Shown one piece after another: positions 1 to 9,100 of a stretch of 64,000 nucleotides of DNA. Origin of the DNA: JANSWY01 sp965267245 (GTDB taxonomy: Bacteria > Bacteroidota > Bacteroidia > Cytophagales > Cyclobacteriaceae). The notes beneath the pieces were generated by a model, which saw only the letters and a list, made by a program, of their open reading frames with translations, ran no database searches and had not been told where the DNA came from. The stretch lies in contig OZ253939.1 in assembly GCA_965267245.1 (NCBI GenBank), forward strand, positions 2,666,001 to 2,730,000, read 5' to 3'. The stretch's first letter is position 1; each line of letters opens with the position of its first letter. Position numbers and translations under genes: made by a program.

Positions 1-1777
1 AATCTAAAATATCATTTACTAAATGCAGTAGGTTGTCCGTAGAAGTCTTTAACGTTCTAAGAATGGACTCTTGTTCTTTGGAATGCTTCTTCTCAATTAA
101 TAGATCCGTGAGTCCAATAACCGAATTAAGTGGAGTTCGAATTTCATGGCTCATTATAGATAAAAACTCCTCTTTTGCCTTTGCAGCGACTTTTGTTTCT
201 TCATTAGCCCGAATTAAAGCCTCTTCTTTACTCTTTTGATCAGAAATATCGGTAATTAATGCAACTACTTTCCCAACTTTATCATTGATGTAAACAGGTC
301 CCAATTTTATCTCATACCAGCATAATTTATCAATATCCTGACCTCCCCTTGCCACATACTCTTGTTGCGTACCATCAGAAATGACCGTTTCAAATTTGTG
401 TTTTGCAAGTGATTTAGATCCCTCAGGAACAAAGTTCAACCAGTTGAAACCAATTACATCTGCAATACTCATGTTTTCAAGAGTTTTATTTACCTGTTCA
501 ATTTTGCCATCCTCACCAATTAACATTATAAATTGAGGTGCATTTGTCACCAGGCTTTTCCACTTCTGCTCACTAGTCAACAACAACCTTTCCTTCTCCT
601 TCAATTCCGTAATATCTAGAAAGGCACCTTGCCGACATTTTTTTCCGTCAACTATGATATCCGAAACCGAGACTTTACAAATAATATGAGTTCCATCTTT
701 CTTGACATACTCACATTCAAATTGGGGAGGTACAGGAATTCCTTCCTGAATTTTTTTAAATCTTTCAGCAAGTCCTTGCCTACCATTCTCTGACGCATGA
801 TCAAAAATGCTTTTGGTTCTAAATTCATCCAGTGATTTATATCCAAAAATTTCTAATAGAGCATCATTTGCATAATATATTTGAGATTCAAAACTAATTC
901 CAACGCCCATCGGTGTTCTTTCAACGAGACCTCTGTACTTTTCTTCACTTTCTTTAAGTCTGTTTTCAGCTACTACCCGATCAGTAATGTCGATACAAGT
1001 TGCGTGTCTATATGTGTCACCATCCAATTCTATATTAGTCACTGTCACTTCGAATATTCCCTCATCACCATTTTTTTTCAGAAGTGTTGACTCAAATGTT
1101 TCACCTATGGGGAGATTTTGTTTTAACCTGTCATATCGTTCATTCAAGACCTCTTTATCCCTGGATGAGGCGAAATCAAACATATTTTTATCTAAAACTT
1201 CAGAACTACTTTCATAACCAAACATATTCGCAAGGGCCGGATTAGCATATATTATTTTTCCATTATCCAATATGGCTACACCTAATTTTGCCGTCTCAAC
1301 GAGGGTTCTATACTTATGATTCAATCGTTCTAATTCGATGGTGCGCTCTTTAACTTCTACTTCCAGCTCATCACTCAAAAACTTTAATGTACTCTCACGA
1401 TTTTTCTGTTTGGTGACATCTAAGGTTATTCCATAAACGATGGTTGAATTACTTATTTTATCGTATCTCGCGTTGTAAGAAATATACAAGAATTTGAGAT
1501 TTCTTTTTTGGGTTAAAACCCGGAATACGATTTCATTTTCAATATCAGGGTTGCGTAGTTGAGTTTCTACAGCATCCAAAATTACATCCCGGTCTTCCGG
1601 ATGAACAAGTTGCAAATAATAATCTAGATTCAGTTTTTTATCTGAAGGTTCAACTTCATATAATTGATAGTTATTTTTAGACCAGTAGAGTTCTTCGGTG
1701 TTTAGGTTATACTCCCAATACCCAAGATTAGATATGTCTTGAATTTGATCCCAGTAATGGTCCTTTGTCATTGTCAT
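1..1777 (-). CDS. Multi-PAS sensor histidine kinase (3' end outside window)
   Basis: A long open frame begins with ATG at 1775-1777 and continues past the left edge, giving 592 codons with no stop. It reads as about four PAS/PAC units (roughly residues 2-120, 150-265, 285-400 and 410-525), each ending in a PAC-like signature such as 'ITDITERVV'-type text, followed by a HisKA H-box, MSHEIRTPLNSVIGL, with the phospho-accepting His at about residue 544. The ATP-binding domain, and possibly receiver domains, lie outside the window. No membrane segment is visible, so it should sense cytoplasmic signals. It follows the LuxR-type response regulator by 44 bp on the same strand and is a plausible partner for it. 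Certain as a PAS histidine kinase; the signal is unknown. Confidence 0.93.
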   Translation of the reverse strand, partial: MTMTKDHYWDQIQDISNLGYWEYNLNTEELYWSKNNYQLYEVEPSDKKLNLDYYLQLVHPEDRDVILDAVETQLRNPDIENEIVFRVLTQKRNLKFLYISYNARYDKISNSTIVYGITLDVTKQKNRESTLKFLSDELEVEVKERTIELERLNHKYRTLVETAKLGVAILDNGKIIYANPALANMFGYESSSEVLDKNMFDFASSRDKEVLNERYDRLKQNLPIGETFESTLLKKNGDEGIFEVTVTNIELDGDTYRHATCIDITDRVVAENRLKESEEKYRGLVERTPMGVGISFESQIYYANDALLEIFGYKSLDEFRTKSIFDHASENGRQGLAERFKKIQEGIPVPPQFECEYVKKDGTHIICKVSVSDIIVDGKKCRQGAFLDITELKEKERLLLTSEQKWKSLVTNAPQFIMLIGEDGKIEQVNKTLENMSIADVIGFNWLNFVPEGSKSLAKHKFETVISDGTQQEYVARGGQDIDKLCWYEIKLGPVYINDKVGKVVALITDISDQKSKEEALIRANEETKVAAKAKEEFLSIMSHEIRTPLNSVIGLTDLLIEKKHSKEQESILRTLKTSTDNLLHLVNDILD

Positions 1778-1821
1778 ATTATATACTTGATACTGATTCT
1801 TAGAATTTAAATGAGTCGGAC

Positions 1822-2457
1822 TTATATAAACCCTTCCTCCATGGTTAGTCTCACCAGGTCGACAGTAGTCTTGAGAGAAAACTTATTGAGGATTTTATAT
1901 CTGTGAGATTCCACAGTCCGTTTGCTTATGGTTAGTTCTTCAGAAATCTCCTTACTTGACAGTCCCTTTACTAGTAGTCTGACGATCTCTTTCTCCCGAT
2001 CAGTTAATTTGGCAATACTAAATTGACTGCTTTTTGTGACATTGTAGGCGTTTTTAATAAGGTTCTCAGAAATGGAATCGCTGAAGTATTTTTTTCCTTT
2101 TCCAATCACCTTTATTGCCTTAATTAATTCATCTGGATCAATATCCTTATGAACATATCCATCTACACCTATCTCCATAGCCTTTTTCAGATAATAATGT
2201 TGCGTGTGCATACTTAGCATCAAAATTTTCTGATTCGGATGAACCGATTTTATTCTCTTAGCCACATCAAGGCCATTCTCTTTGTTCAAAGCAATATCAA
2301 GTAGATAAAGATCAGGAAGATCTTCCTTAATTTTCTCAATAGCCTTCTGTCCTTCTGAATACTGTTTTACGAGATAGATATCCTCTTCTCCTTCCAATAG
2401 ACTTTCAATCCCTTTTCTGAACAATTGATGATCATCAATGATTATAAGCTCAAGCAT
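1822..2457 (-). CDS. NarL/LuxR-family response regulator
   Basis: A 211-residue two-domain regulator. The receiver domain (about 1-120) has the acidic pair D8/D9, phospho-acceptor D54 in YLLDIAL, S82 and K104. The C-terminal LuxR-type helix-turn-helix (about 148-211) opens with LTDREKEIVRLLVKGLSSKE and contains the recognition helix SKRTVESHR. Length and layout are standard for NarL/FixJ-type transcription factors activated by phosphorylation. It lies between the chemotaxis genes and the multi-PAS kinase, all on the minus strand. The likely phospho-donor is the kinase 44 bp downstream; cross-talk with the membrane kinase at 3750-4703 is possible. The 208-bp gap upstream probably holds its promoter. 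Confidence 0.93.
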   Translation of the reverse strand: MLELIIIDDHQLFRKGIESLLEGEEDIYLVKQYSEGQKAIEKIKEDLPDLYLLDIALNKENGLDVAKRIKSVHPNQKILMLSMHTQHYYLKKAMEIGVDGYVHKDIDPDELIKAIKVIGKGKKYFSDSISENLIKNAYNVTKSSQFSIAKLTDREKEIVRLLVKGLSSKEISEELTISKRTVESHRYKILNKFSLKTTVDLVRLTMEEGFI

Positions 2458-2665
2458 CTTAATTGAGATAATTCAGAAGAATAATTTAACGCTATTATTT
2501 GAATGAATGAAGATCACATTCATTTTCAAGTTGCATTATACTCAAAAACCGAGATCTCTAAAGAATGTTTGTGTATATCTCACTAAACTGCAAACGTTTG
2601 GGTTCGGCCTCAGAAAATGATGCCCACCAACAGTATCAGTCCAATAAAATATTGAAAATTAAGAA

Positions 2666-3094
2666 TTAATATGACGAGTCCTTTGTAATCAACTTGAACT
2701 CGTTCACTGAGTTACTCATTTCTTCGATTGAAAGGCTGTGTTGAAGTTCTCGTTGAATTGCTTTAATCCTTAATTTAATAACATCAATGAACTGCATGTT
2801 ATCATCAACCAGTAAATGAAAATTATAGGGATTTGACAAATAATCAACCAAAACAGCAATCTCCGAAGATTTCACGACCAGTAAGGTCGGAATGAATCCA
2901 GGCAAAAAGTTTTTAACTTTTTGATAATTTTCACAATCGATTACAATTAAGTCAATAATATCACCTAATGGATAAAACTCCACTGAATCCTCATAGGCAT
3001 TCCGAATCAGTGTGTATTCACTCAGAGTCTTTCTAATTACCCCATAGTTTTGGTCACTCAGTATGAGTGCAATGTTTGAAATAGTAGTTACCAT
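2666..3094 (-). CDS. Degenerate receiver-like protein of unknown function
   Basis: A small protein of 142 residues from the ATG at 3094; a longer version of 155 residues could start at 3133, but the extra N-terminus (MMIWLHLVPS) looks non-coding. It has an alternating beta/alpha pattern like a response-regulator receiver: strand NIALILSD, a DLIVIDCENY segment where the phospho-acceptor Asp would sit, strand TLLVVKSSE, and a C-terminal amphipathic helix. The double-acid pocket and the conserved Lys are not convincing, so if it is a receiver it is atypical. It sits between a CheY-like gene and the LuxR regulator, with a palindromic cluster just upstream (3153-3183). Function unknown. Confidence 0.55.
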   Translation of the reverse strand: MVTTISNIALILSDQNYGVIRKTLSEYTLIRNAYEDSVEFYPLGDIIDLIVIDCENYQKVKNFLPGFIPTLLVVKSSEIAVLVDYLSNPYNFHLLVDDNMQFIDVIKLRIKAIQRELQHSLSIEEMSNSVNEFKLITKDSSY

Positions 3095-3152
3095 AATTTT
3101 GCCGCTAGGCACTAAATGTAACCATATCATCATCGAAATTCAATCCAGTAAA

Positions 3153-3183
3153 ACACTTAAACCCCTTAAGTGTATACACTTAA
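3153..3183. promoter_or_regulatory. Overlapping palindromes, candidate operator
   Basis: An 18-bp perfect palindrome, TTAAGTGTATACACTTAA, lies at 3166-3183. It overlaps a second inverted repeat at 3153-3173 (ACACTTAA, 5-base loop, TTAAGTGT). Together they give three ACACTTAA-type half-sites upstream of the receiver-like gene and downstream of the CheY-like gene at 3245. The layout fits a dimeric-regulator operator; a role in termination is less likely because no T-run follows. Confidence 0.45.
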
Positions 3184-3244
3184 AAAGTGATCTGACTATG
3201 ACTTTGTGTAATAATGATTTGATCATTGTAATTCTCTGAGGAAT

Positions 3245-3622
3245 CTATGCAGCATTTGCTCGACGATCGAAAATTCCACTCAATTGATCCAATAAACTTT
3301 CTACTGTAAATGGTTTTACAACATAGCCAATAGCTCCAAGTTCAATTCCTTTGTTTTTCATACTTTCCTGACCTATTGCACTGACAATAACTACGTTTGC
3401 ATTCAAGTTTCCTTTATTAAGACTTCTCAAGACTTCCAAACCTAACATATCAGGCATCACATTATCCAGGGTAATGATATCTGGCTTGAGTTCATACGCT
3501 AGATCAATTGCCTGTTCCCCACAGGAAGCTTCACCTACTACTGTATATCCTCCTCGTGTAAGTGCCTCTTTAACCAAATTTCTCATGTATTGAGAATCAT
3601 CAACTACTAATACATTCTTCAT
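3245..3622 (-). CDS. CheY-like single-domain response regulator
   Basis: A 125-residue stand-alone receiver. It has D8/D9, phospho-acceptor D53 (TLDNVMPDM), S81 and K103 (VVKPF), a complete phosphorylation site with no output domain. It is very similar to the receiver at 4718-5098: both share TLDNVMPDMLGLEVLR and the block GQESMKNKGIELGAIGYV. The two therefore look like a recent duplication flanking the histidine kinase at 3750-4703. It probably carries the signal from CheA or from that kinase to the motility machinery, or acts as a phosphate sink. Confidence 0.92.
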   Translation of the reverse strand: MKNVLVVDDSQYMRNLVKEALTRGGYTVVGEASCGEQAIDLAYELKPDIITLDNVMPDMLGLEVLRSLNKGNLNANVVIVSAIGQESMKNKGIELGAIGYVVKPFTVESLLDQLSGIFDRRANAA

Positions 3623-3749
3623 TCTATCTATTTTTTATTTAACCAATTAAAAAATCAACTAAACTAATGTACTGATATTAAGTATGTTAATTTCAATATT
3701 TCGCTGAATCGCTATATTGTTTAGATGAAAATAAACAGATTCTCGACAA

Positions 3750-4703
3750 TCATTTTTCCTTTAAATCACTATTAATAAATTCTCCTTCGTCTGTGCTCTT
3801 ATTTTTTAATCTATCAGGAAAGAAAACATCCACTTGAGCCCCATTTCCTGGCTGAGATTCAATTGAAATCTGACCCACATACTTATTGAGAATTGCATGT
3901 GCAATAAATAATCCCAGACCATTATTGTTGGGTGCTTTTGTGGTAAAAAAAGGCTCAAACACTCTTTTCAAGTCTTTTCTATTAATACCACATCCCGTAT
4001 CAGAAATGGTGAATTGTTGCATATCGTTTATATGCTGATAACTTATTGAAATTGTATCCTTTTCACTTTTAGTTGCTTCAAAGGCATTACGAAGCACGTT
4101 GCTGAAGAACAGATTTATTTCGCTCTCCCTGCCTGTCATGAAGGTTTCTTCCGGTATATCAAGTATAATATTGCGATAACCAATGTAAACGGTGTAATAA
4201 TCGATATTAGACTTAATTATTTGTGTAACATTGAAGCTCAAACTTTGACGAGAAGTGGAGTTAATTTGACCTCCATAAAGTAATCCTTTTATGATCAGAG
4301 CAATTCTTTTAGTGCCATAATGAATGTTATTGAAACAGCTGTTTACCTCTTCAATTAGTTGGACAATACGATTATCTCCTTGGGCTATCTCCTGAATCTC
4401 CATTAAGTCATTCCTGATTGGAGTAATGGATCCACTAATCATGCTAAGAGGATTGTTTAATTCATGCGCCAATCCTTCCGCAAGCACCTTTATAGAAGCC
4501 ATTTTTTCGGCATGTAAGAATCTTTCCTGATGGTTAGACAATAGATTTATGGATTGTTGGAAGTCCTCTAAATCATATTGTTGGCGCTCACAAAGTTTCT
4601 TTAGTCTGACTATCGAATTTTTGAATTTAAAAAAAACGAAAATAGAAACTAATGAAGTGGCGATCCATAAAATCGACAATATGGTTATTGTTAAAGCATT
4701 CAA
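3750..4703 (-). CDS. Membrane-anchored sensor histidine kinase
   Basis: A 317-residue kinase. An N-terminal hydrophobic segment (about 4-26) is followed by a short coiled linker and an H-box with H80 in GLAHELNNPLSMISGS. The HATPase domain has the N-box (N206 in FFSNVLRNAFEA), G1 box (D235, SDTGCGI), F-box FEPFFTT and G2 box NNGLGLFIAH. No extracellular sensor domain is present. No in-frame ATG precedes the membrane segment, and an in-frame stop lies just upstream, so translation most likely starts at TTG 4703, 14 bp after the preceding cheY-like gene. It is sandwiched between two near-identical single receivers, which are likely substrates. Confidence 0.88.
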   Translation of the reverse strand: MNALTITILSILWIATSLVSIFVFFKFKNSIVRLKKLCERQQYDLEDFQQSINLLSNHQERFLHAEKMASIKVLAEGLAHELNNPLSMISGSITPIRNDLMEIQEIAQGDNRIVQLIEEVNSCFNNIHYGTKRIALIIKGLLYGGQINSTSRQSLSFNVTQIIKSNIDYYTVYIGYRNIILDIPEETFMTGRESEINLFFSNVLRNAFEATKSEKDTISISYQHINDMQQFTISDTGCGINRKDLKRVFEPFFTTKAPNNNGLGLFIAHAILNKYVGQISIESQPGNGAQVDVFFPDRLKNKSTDEGEFINSDLKEK

Positions 4704-4717
4704 ATTCCATTTACTTT

Positions 4718-5098
4718 TTAGTTAGCTGGTGATTCACATTGATGTAGTATTTGATTTACGTCAGCCAATAAACTTTCGTTTGTGAAAGGCTTGGTGACGT
4801 ATCCGATTGCGCCTAGTTCAATTCCCTTATTTTTCATTGACTCCTGTCCAACAGCGCTGACAATAATAACTTTAGATTTAAGATTACCCTTCTTAAAAGC
4901 TCGAAGGACTTCCAAACCTAGCATGTCAGGCATTACATTGTCTAGTGTAATTAAATCTGGCTCAAACTCATGAGCGAGATCAATGGCCTCTTCACCATTA
5001 GAAGCTTCCGCAATAATTTGGAAACCATTGTTCCTTAGAGATTCAACAACTAGAGACCTCATGTATGGTGAGTCGTCTACGACTAAAACAGTCTTCAT
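4718..5098 (-). CDS. CheY-like single-domain response regulator
   Basis: A 126-residue stand-alone receiver with D8/D9, phospho-acceptor D53 (TLDNVMPDM), a switch Ser in IIVSAVGQ and K103 (VTKPF). No output domain. It is the closest relative in the window of the receiver at 3245-3622 and clearly more distant from the one at 8719-9096. It starts 4 bp after cheR ends and is followed 14 bp later by the histidine kinase, so it is within the chemotaxis transcript. Likely a target of CheA or of the adjacent kinase. Confidence 0.92.
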   Translation of the reverse strand: MKTVLVVDDSPYMRSLVVESLRNNGFQIIAEASNGEEAIDLAHEFEPDLITLDNVMPDMLGLEVLRAFKKGNLKSKVIIVSAVGQESMKNKGIELGAIGYVTKPFTNESLLADVNQILHQCESPAN

Positions 5099-5102
5099 AT
5101 TT

Positions 5103-5954
5103 TTAACTTTTATTTTCTAAAATTGGATCTGGTTGGCTTTTATATATTCTTGTTTCCGCATCATATGGAACTATGAGATTCCTGGCAGAGTCAGGTAACA
5201 TATCGTAATAACCCAGGATCAGAAATCCATCTGATTTCAATGATTTAATGAGTTTCTTGAGTACTGTAATTTTCAATTGTTCATCAAAGTAAATCATTAC
5301 ATTTCTACAAAAAATGATATCATATTTCTGCGGCACCTGATCTGAAACGAGATTGTGGTGCCGGAAGGAACATATTTTTTTGAGCTCACTTTTCACAGTA
5401 ATATGACTATCGGTTATTTCAAACATTTCGCCCAAATCACTTTCACCTAGATACGTCTTGAATGCCTTTTGGTATTTCGTGAGCAATGCGATTCCATAAG
5501 TGCCTTTCCTGGCCTTCTCAAGTGCTAAACTGCTGATATCAGTTCCGTAAAGCCTGGAACAATGTTGCATGTTAATTTTGTGCAAAACCATAGACATGGA
5601 ATACACTTCTTCACCTGTCGAACAGCCAGCATGCCAAATATCTAGATAGGAGCTACCTCTTCTTTCTAGTATTAAGCTTTCAATCACTGACCAAATCTCC
5701 GGGTTCCTAAATAATTCGGTGAGATTTACTGTCAGATCATCAATACATTTTTTAAAAAAGTCCCTATCATTCAGTAAGACCGACCATAAATCAAGTAAGG
5801 ACTCCATATCATGCTTACTCATCAACCTTGCAAAACCGCGTTTGAGTGATTTGGATTCGTATCTTGTAAAATCAACTCCAAACCTGGTGTTTACTGCTGA
5901 TGTCAGGGCTTTCAACTCTTCATCCGATATTTCGTCGTAAATTTTTTTGGACAT
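5103..5954 (-). CDS. cheR: Chemotaxis methyltransferase CheR
   Basis: A 283-residue enzyme that methylates receptor glutamates with S-adenosylmethionine. The N-terminal helical domain (about 1-75) precedes a CheR-type sequence VNLTELFRNP (76-85), the SAM-binding signature WHAGCSTGEEVYSM (about 107-120), GTDIS (137-141), and DIIFCRNVMIYFDE near 213-226. Length matches canonical CheR. It sits 4 bp after cheA and 4 bp before a cheY-like gene, deep in the operon, and acts opposite CheB on the receptor at 9642-11549. No C-terminal TPR extension is seen. Confidence 0.96.
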   Translation of the reverse strand: MSKKIYDEISDEELKALTSAVNTRFGVDFTRYESKSLKRGFARLMSKHDMESLLDLWSVLLNDRDFFKKCIDDLTVNLTELFRNPEIWSVIESLILERRGSSYLDIWHAGCSTGEEVYSMSMVLHKINMQHCSRLYGTDISSLALEKARKGTYGIALLTKYQKAFKTYLGESDLGEMFEITDSHITVKSELKKICSFRHHNLVSDQVPQKYDIIFCRNVMIYFDEQLKITVLKKLIKSLKSDGFLILGYYDMLPDSARNLIVPYDAETRIYKSQPDPILENKS

Positions 5955-5958
5955 GACT

Positions 5959-7689
5959 TTATGATTCCGATAAAAGTGATTTTCTCAACTTATTTCGGTC
6001 TTGATATAACTCATCCATGATTACTGAAATATTCAAAACCATGCATACATTACCATTTCCAAGAATGGTCGCCCCACTAAAAAGTGTGATTTGATCTAAT
6101 GGTTTATGTAGTGGTTTCTCGACAATTTCTTTCTGCTGAAGAGGTTTATCTACCACAAGACCTACATACCTATTATTATGGTTAATTATGATCACATTTA
6201 ATTTACCATTGAAGTTCTCAAGCTTATCAAATGACTGGTGTAATTGTTTACCCTGTCGGATTTTAGAAAAATCTTCCATGTTAAAAACATCCTCAAGGAA
6301 GACAAGTAAAATCGTTTGTGCCAAATATGTTGTCATCAGGGCATTGCCTACCTTAAATATTTCATTTGGGCGGATTGAAATTACTGCTTCGGTGCTGGTT
6401 AAGGGAAGTGCATATTCCTGACTTTTCTGTTCAAATAGTAATGTTCCTTTTACGGCCATAGAAGTTGGTAATCTTAAGGTAAAGTTTGACCCCTTACCTA
6501 TTTCAGATTCAATAATCACTTGGCCCCCAATAGCTTCAACTGATTTCTTAACTGCATCCATTCCTACACCCCTCCCAGATATATCAGTCACAACCTGGGC
6601 ATTCGAAAATCCGGATTCAAAAATCAATTGGATCATTTCAGATTCTGATAGGCTTTGTCCATAGTCTTTTGAAATAATTTCTTTTTCAATAGCCTTGTTC
6701 AATATTTCATACGGGTCCAATCCCTTGCCATCATCAGAAACAGTAATGAGGACAGCATCTTTGTCATTTCTTGCGGCCAGCAATACATTGCCAACTCTTG
6801 ATTTTCCAGCAGCCAACCTTTTTTCAGGACTTTCTATTCCATGACTAATGGCATTCCGCACCAGGTGAATTAGAGAGTTACTGATACTCTTAAGAATATT
6901 TCTGTCAATTTCAATCTGAGTCCCATCAAGTGACAGATTCACCTCCTTTTTTTCGGCATCTGCCACATCCCGGGCAATTCTGTGAAACTTTTTAAACAAT
7001 TCATCAATTTGAACCAACCTCGCATCCATCACAGCATATTGTATGTCTGATGATATCCTGTTCAATCGCTTGAAAACTGACTTTGAATTATGGCTTTTCT
7101 CCTGATTTGTTATCAGTGTATCCTTTTCTATGATTAGCTCACCCACTAAATTCAGCAGTTGGTCAAGTTTCTTGACTGGTATCTGAATTTGGTCTGAAAA
7201 ACTAATTTTAGTTTCATCTTCAGGCATATCTTCCGGTTCAGATAATTCTTCTTCCTGAATTATTGGGTTGATTTCAGTGGTGTCAGAATCATTATCCGGT
7301 GTGTTTGATAAGTAATTCTCATTGTAAATTTCGAGCTTGGCTACCAGCCCTTTATAATTTACTCTTTCACCAGTCTTAATTGCATCAATTAGTTCACTCA
7401 GCTTATCATTTGCCCTGTATAACAAATCGAACAAATCTTTATCTACACCTTCCGTAGCAGTCTTCATATTGCCCAAAAGTTCTTCTAAAGCATGGCCTAA
7501 CTCTCCGATACCCTCAAAACCAAGTGCCATGGAGTTACCTTTCAATGTATGGACAATCCTAAAAATTGCCTCAAAGGTCTTTTTGTCTTTTGGTTTTTTC
7601 TCAAGAACGGTAAATAATCTGTTTAGCTCTTCCTGGGCTTCAAAAGCCTCGGCAGAAAACATTTCATGGTGGTTATTGTCTGAACTCAT
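5959..7689 (-). CDS. cheA: Chemotaxis histidine kinase CheA
   Basis: Start is taken at the ATG at 7689 (576 residues); a longer frame would need TTG at 7710 and overlap cheB. Domains in this numbering: P1/HPt with the phosphorylated His at 47 (IVHTLKGNS); an acidic linker of about 60 residues with no recognisable P2; P3 dimerisation (about 167-235); P4 ATPase with N279 in HLVRNAISHG, D319 in SDDGKGLD and GRGVGMD (372-378); and the CheW-like P5 (about 410-570). It takes receptor/CheW input and phosphorylates CheY-type receivers and CheB. It lies between cheB and cheR. The lack of a clear P2 suggests direct transfer from P1 to receivers. Confidence 0.96.
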   Translation of the reverse strand: MSSDNNHHEMFSAEAFEAQEELNRLFTVLEKKPKDKKTFEAIFRIVHTLKGNSMALGFEGIGELGHALEELLGNMKTATEGVDKDLFDLLYRANDKLSELIDAIKTGERVNYKGLVAKLEIYNENYLSNTPDNDSDTTEINPIIQEEELSEPEDMPEDETKISFSDQIQIPVKKLDQLLNLVGELIIEKDTLITNQEKSHNSKSVFKRLNRISSDIQYAVMDARLVQIDELFKKFHRIARDVADAEKKEVNLSLDGTQIEIDRNILKSISNSLIHLVRNAISHGIESPEKRLAAGKSRVGNVLLAARNDKDAVLITVSDDGKGLDPYEILNKAIEKEIISKDYGQSLSESEMIQLIFESGFSNAQVVTDISGRGVGMDAVKKSVEAIGGQVIIESEIGKGSNFTLRLPTSMAVKGTLLFEQKSQEYALPLTSTEAVISIRPNEIFKVGNALMTTYLAQTILLVFLEDVFNMEDFSKIRQGKQLHQSFDKLENFNGKLNVIIINHNNRYVGLVVDKPLQQKEIVEKPLHKPLDQITLFSGATILGNGNVCMVLNISVIMDELYQDRNKLRKSLLSES

Positions 7690-7694
7690 ATTTT

Positions 7695-8735
7695 TTAGCT
7701 GGTTATGCAACTCACAATAAAAAATCCAATTTCTCCAATTGGTATTACATGCTGGACGCCTCCAGTGTTGACTGCTTCTTTAGGCATTCCATATACAACA
7801 GAGGTATTTTCATCTTGCGCGATAGTCATTCCTCCTGATTTGTAAATCTTTTCAATTCCATCAGCTCCATCTCGCCCCATGCCAGTAAGAATCACACCGA
7901 TACATTGACCAAAAGTGGCAGCTTGAACTGATTCAAATAGGGCATTGATTGAAGGGTTATTAAATTCAGGAAAGACCTTATTGGAAAATGAAATCTCATA
8001 CAAAGCACTTTGATTCCTACGGATGATCATATTTCGTCCCGGTGCTATGTATATGTTTCCGGGTTTAACAACAACTCCTGCTTTAGCCACCTGGACCGTC
8101 AGGTTGGTCAAACCATTCAACCTCGCTGCAAACGAAGGAATAAAATTGGCTGGCATATGTTGAGCAATGAGAACAGGTATAGGAAAATTCCCGGGGAGAT
8201 TTGCAATCACTTTCTCAATCGCAGATGGTCCCCCGGTAGAAGCTCCCATAGCTAGCAATTCATAATCGGAGTTTTCTCCAAAATTATGAAGCTGGTTGTA
8301 TACTTTCAATTCGTCCGTCACTACTTCTACCCGACTGAAAGACGAAGAAGCCTCTTTTATCTTATCCACTAGCTGAAGACCAATGCCCTTAATTCCTCCT
8401 TCTTGCCAGATTGGTTTTAGCATGAAATCGAAGGCTCCCAACTTCTTCACAATACCCAAAACTTCTTCATTTGGTGTATTGCCACTAATCATTACGATGG
8501 GTCTTGGGCGATCTCTCATGATGTTCTCAATCGCATATAAACCATCGTATTCTCCCATGTTTAAATCCATCAAGATTACATCCGGATCCAGCTCATTTGT
8601 TAGTCTGACAGCTTCCAAACCATTGCTGGCCATTCCTGCTACTGATAAATCAGAATCACTCGTCAATATGTCTGATAAAATATGTCTCATAATAGATGAA
8701 TCATCCGCTACTAACACTTCAATCTTTTTGGGCAT
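7695..8735 (-). CDS. cheB: Chemotaxis methylesterase/deamidase CheB
   Basis: A 346-residue protein with an N-terminal receiver (D11/D12, phospho-acceptor D57, K107) joined to a C-terminal methylesterase domain. The catalytic triad is visible: S166 in MGASTGGP, H193 in AQHMPANF and D289 in TGMGRDGADG. Length and layout are standard. It removes methyl groups from receptor glutamates and, once phosphorylated by CheA, gives adaptation feedback with CheR. It overlaps the preceding cheY-like gene by 17 bp and is followed 5 bp later by the likely cheA start, so translation is probably coupled. Confidence 0.97.
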   Translation of the reverse strand: MPKKIEVLVADDSSIMRHILSDILTSDSDLSVAGMASNGLEAVRLTNELDPDVILMDLNMGEYDGLYAIENIMRDRPRPIVMISGNTPNEEVLGIVKKLGAFDFMLKPIWQEGGIKGIGLQLVDKIKEASSSFSRVEVVTDELKVYNQLHNFGENSDYELLAMGASTGGPSAIEKVIANLPGNFPIPVLIAQHMPANFIPSFAARLNGLTNLTVQVAKAGVVVKPGNIYIAPGRNMIIRRNQSALYEISFSNKVFPEFNNPSINALFESVQAATFGQCIGVILTGMGRDGADGIEKIYKSGGMTIAQDENTSVVYGMPKEAVNTGGVQHVIPIGEIGFFIVSCITS

Positions 8736-9096
8736 TTTCTGAAATCACATTATTTATTGAATCGATGATTTTTTTTGTGGTAAATGGTTTGATGATATAA
8801 TCAGCTGCCCCAAGCTCATAGCCCTGATTAATAGCTGACTCCTGTGCTATTCCGCTTACGATAATAATATGAGCATCGATTTTTTCTTTCTGCTTTAATA
8901 CTTTAAGCACCTGAGTACCCACCATATCCGGAAGGATGTAATCCAATGTGATTACATTTGGTGTCAACTCAAATGCTTTATCAATCGCTTCTTCTCCGCT
9001 TTTAGCTTCACCAACTACTGTGAAACCTGCCTCTTCTATTGCAATTCTAAGCTGAGACCTCATGTATTCAGAATCATCGACAACAAGAACCTTCAT
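8719..9096 (-). CDS. cheY: CheY-like response regulator
   Basis: A 125-residue stand-alone receiver with D7/D8, phospho-acceptor D52 (TLDYILPDM), Ser in IIVSGIAQES and Lys in IIKPFTTKK. It lies between cheW and cheB with a 17-bp overlap into cheB, the position of a core CheY. It is distinct from the two near-identical receivers further down the operon (3245 and 4718), which carry DNVMPDM. It is the best candidate here for the principal motility-directed CheY, but which of the three contacts the gliding machinery cannot be read from sequence. Confidence 0.92.
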   Translation of the reverse strand: MKVLVVDDSEYMRSQLRIAIEEAGFTVVGEAKSGEEAIDKAFELTPNVITLDYILPDMVGTQVLKVLKQKEKIDAHIIIVSGIAQESAINQGYELGAADYIIKPFTTKKIIDSINNVISENAQKD

Positions 9097-9100
9097 CGTT

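Noticed and set aside
7690..7710. TTG-initiated extension of cheA overlapping cheB
   Set aside because: An ATG at 7689 gives a normal HPt start without overlap, and the extra seven residues have no family support.
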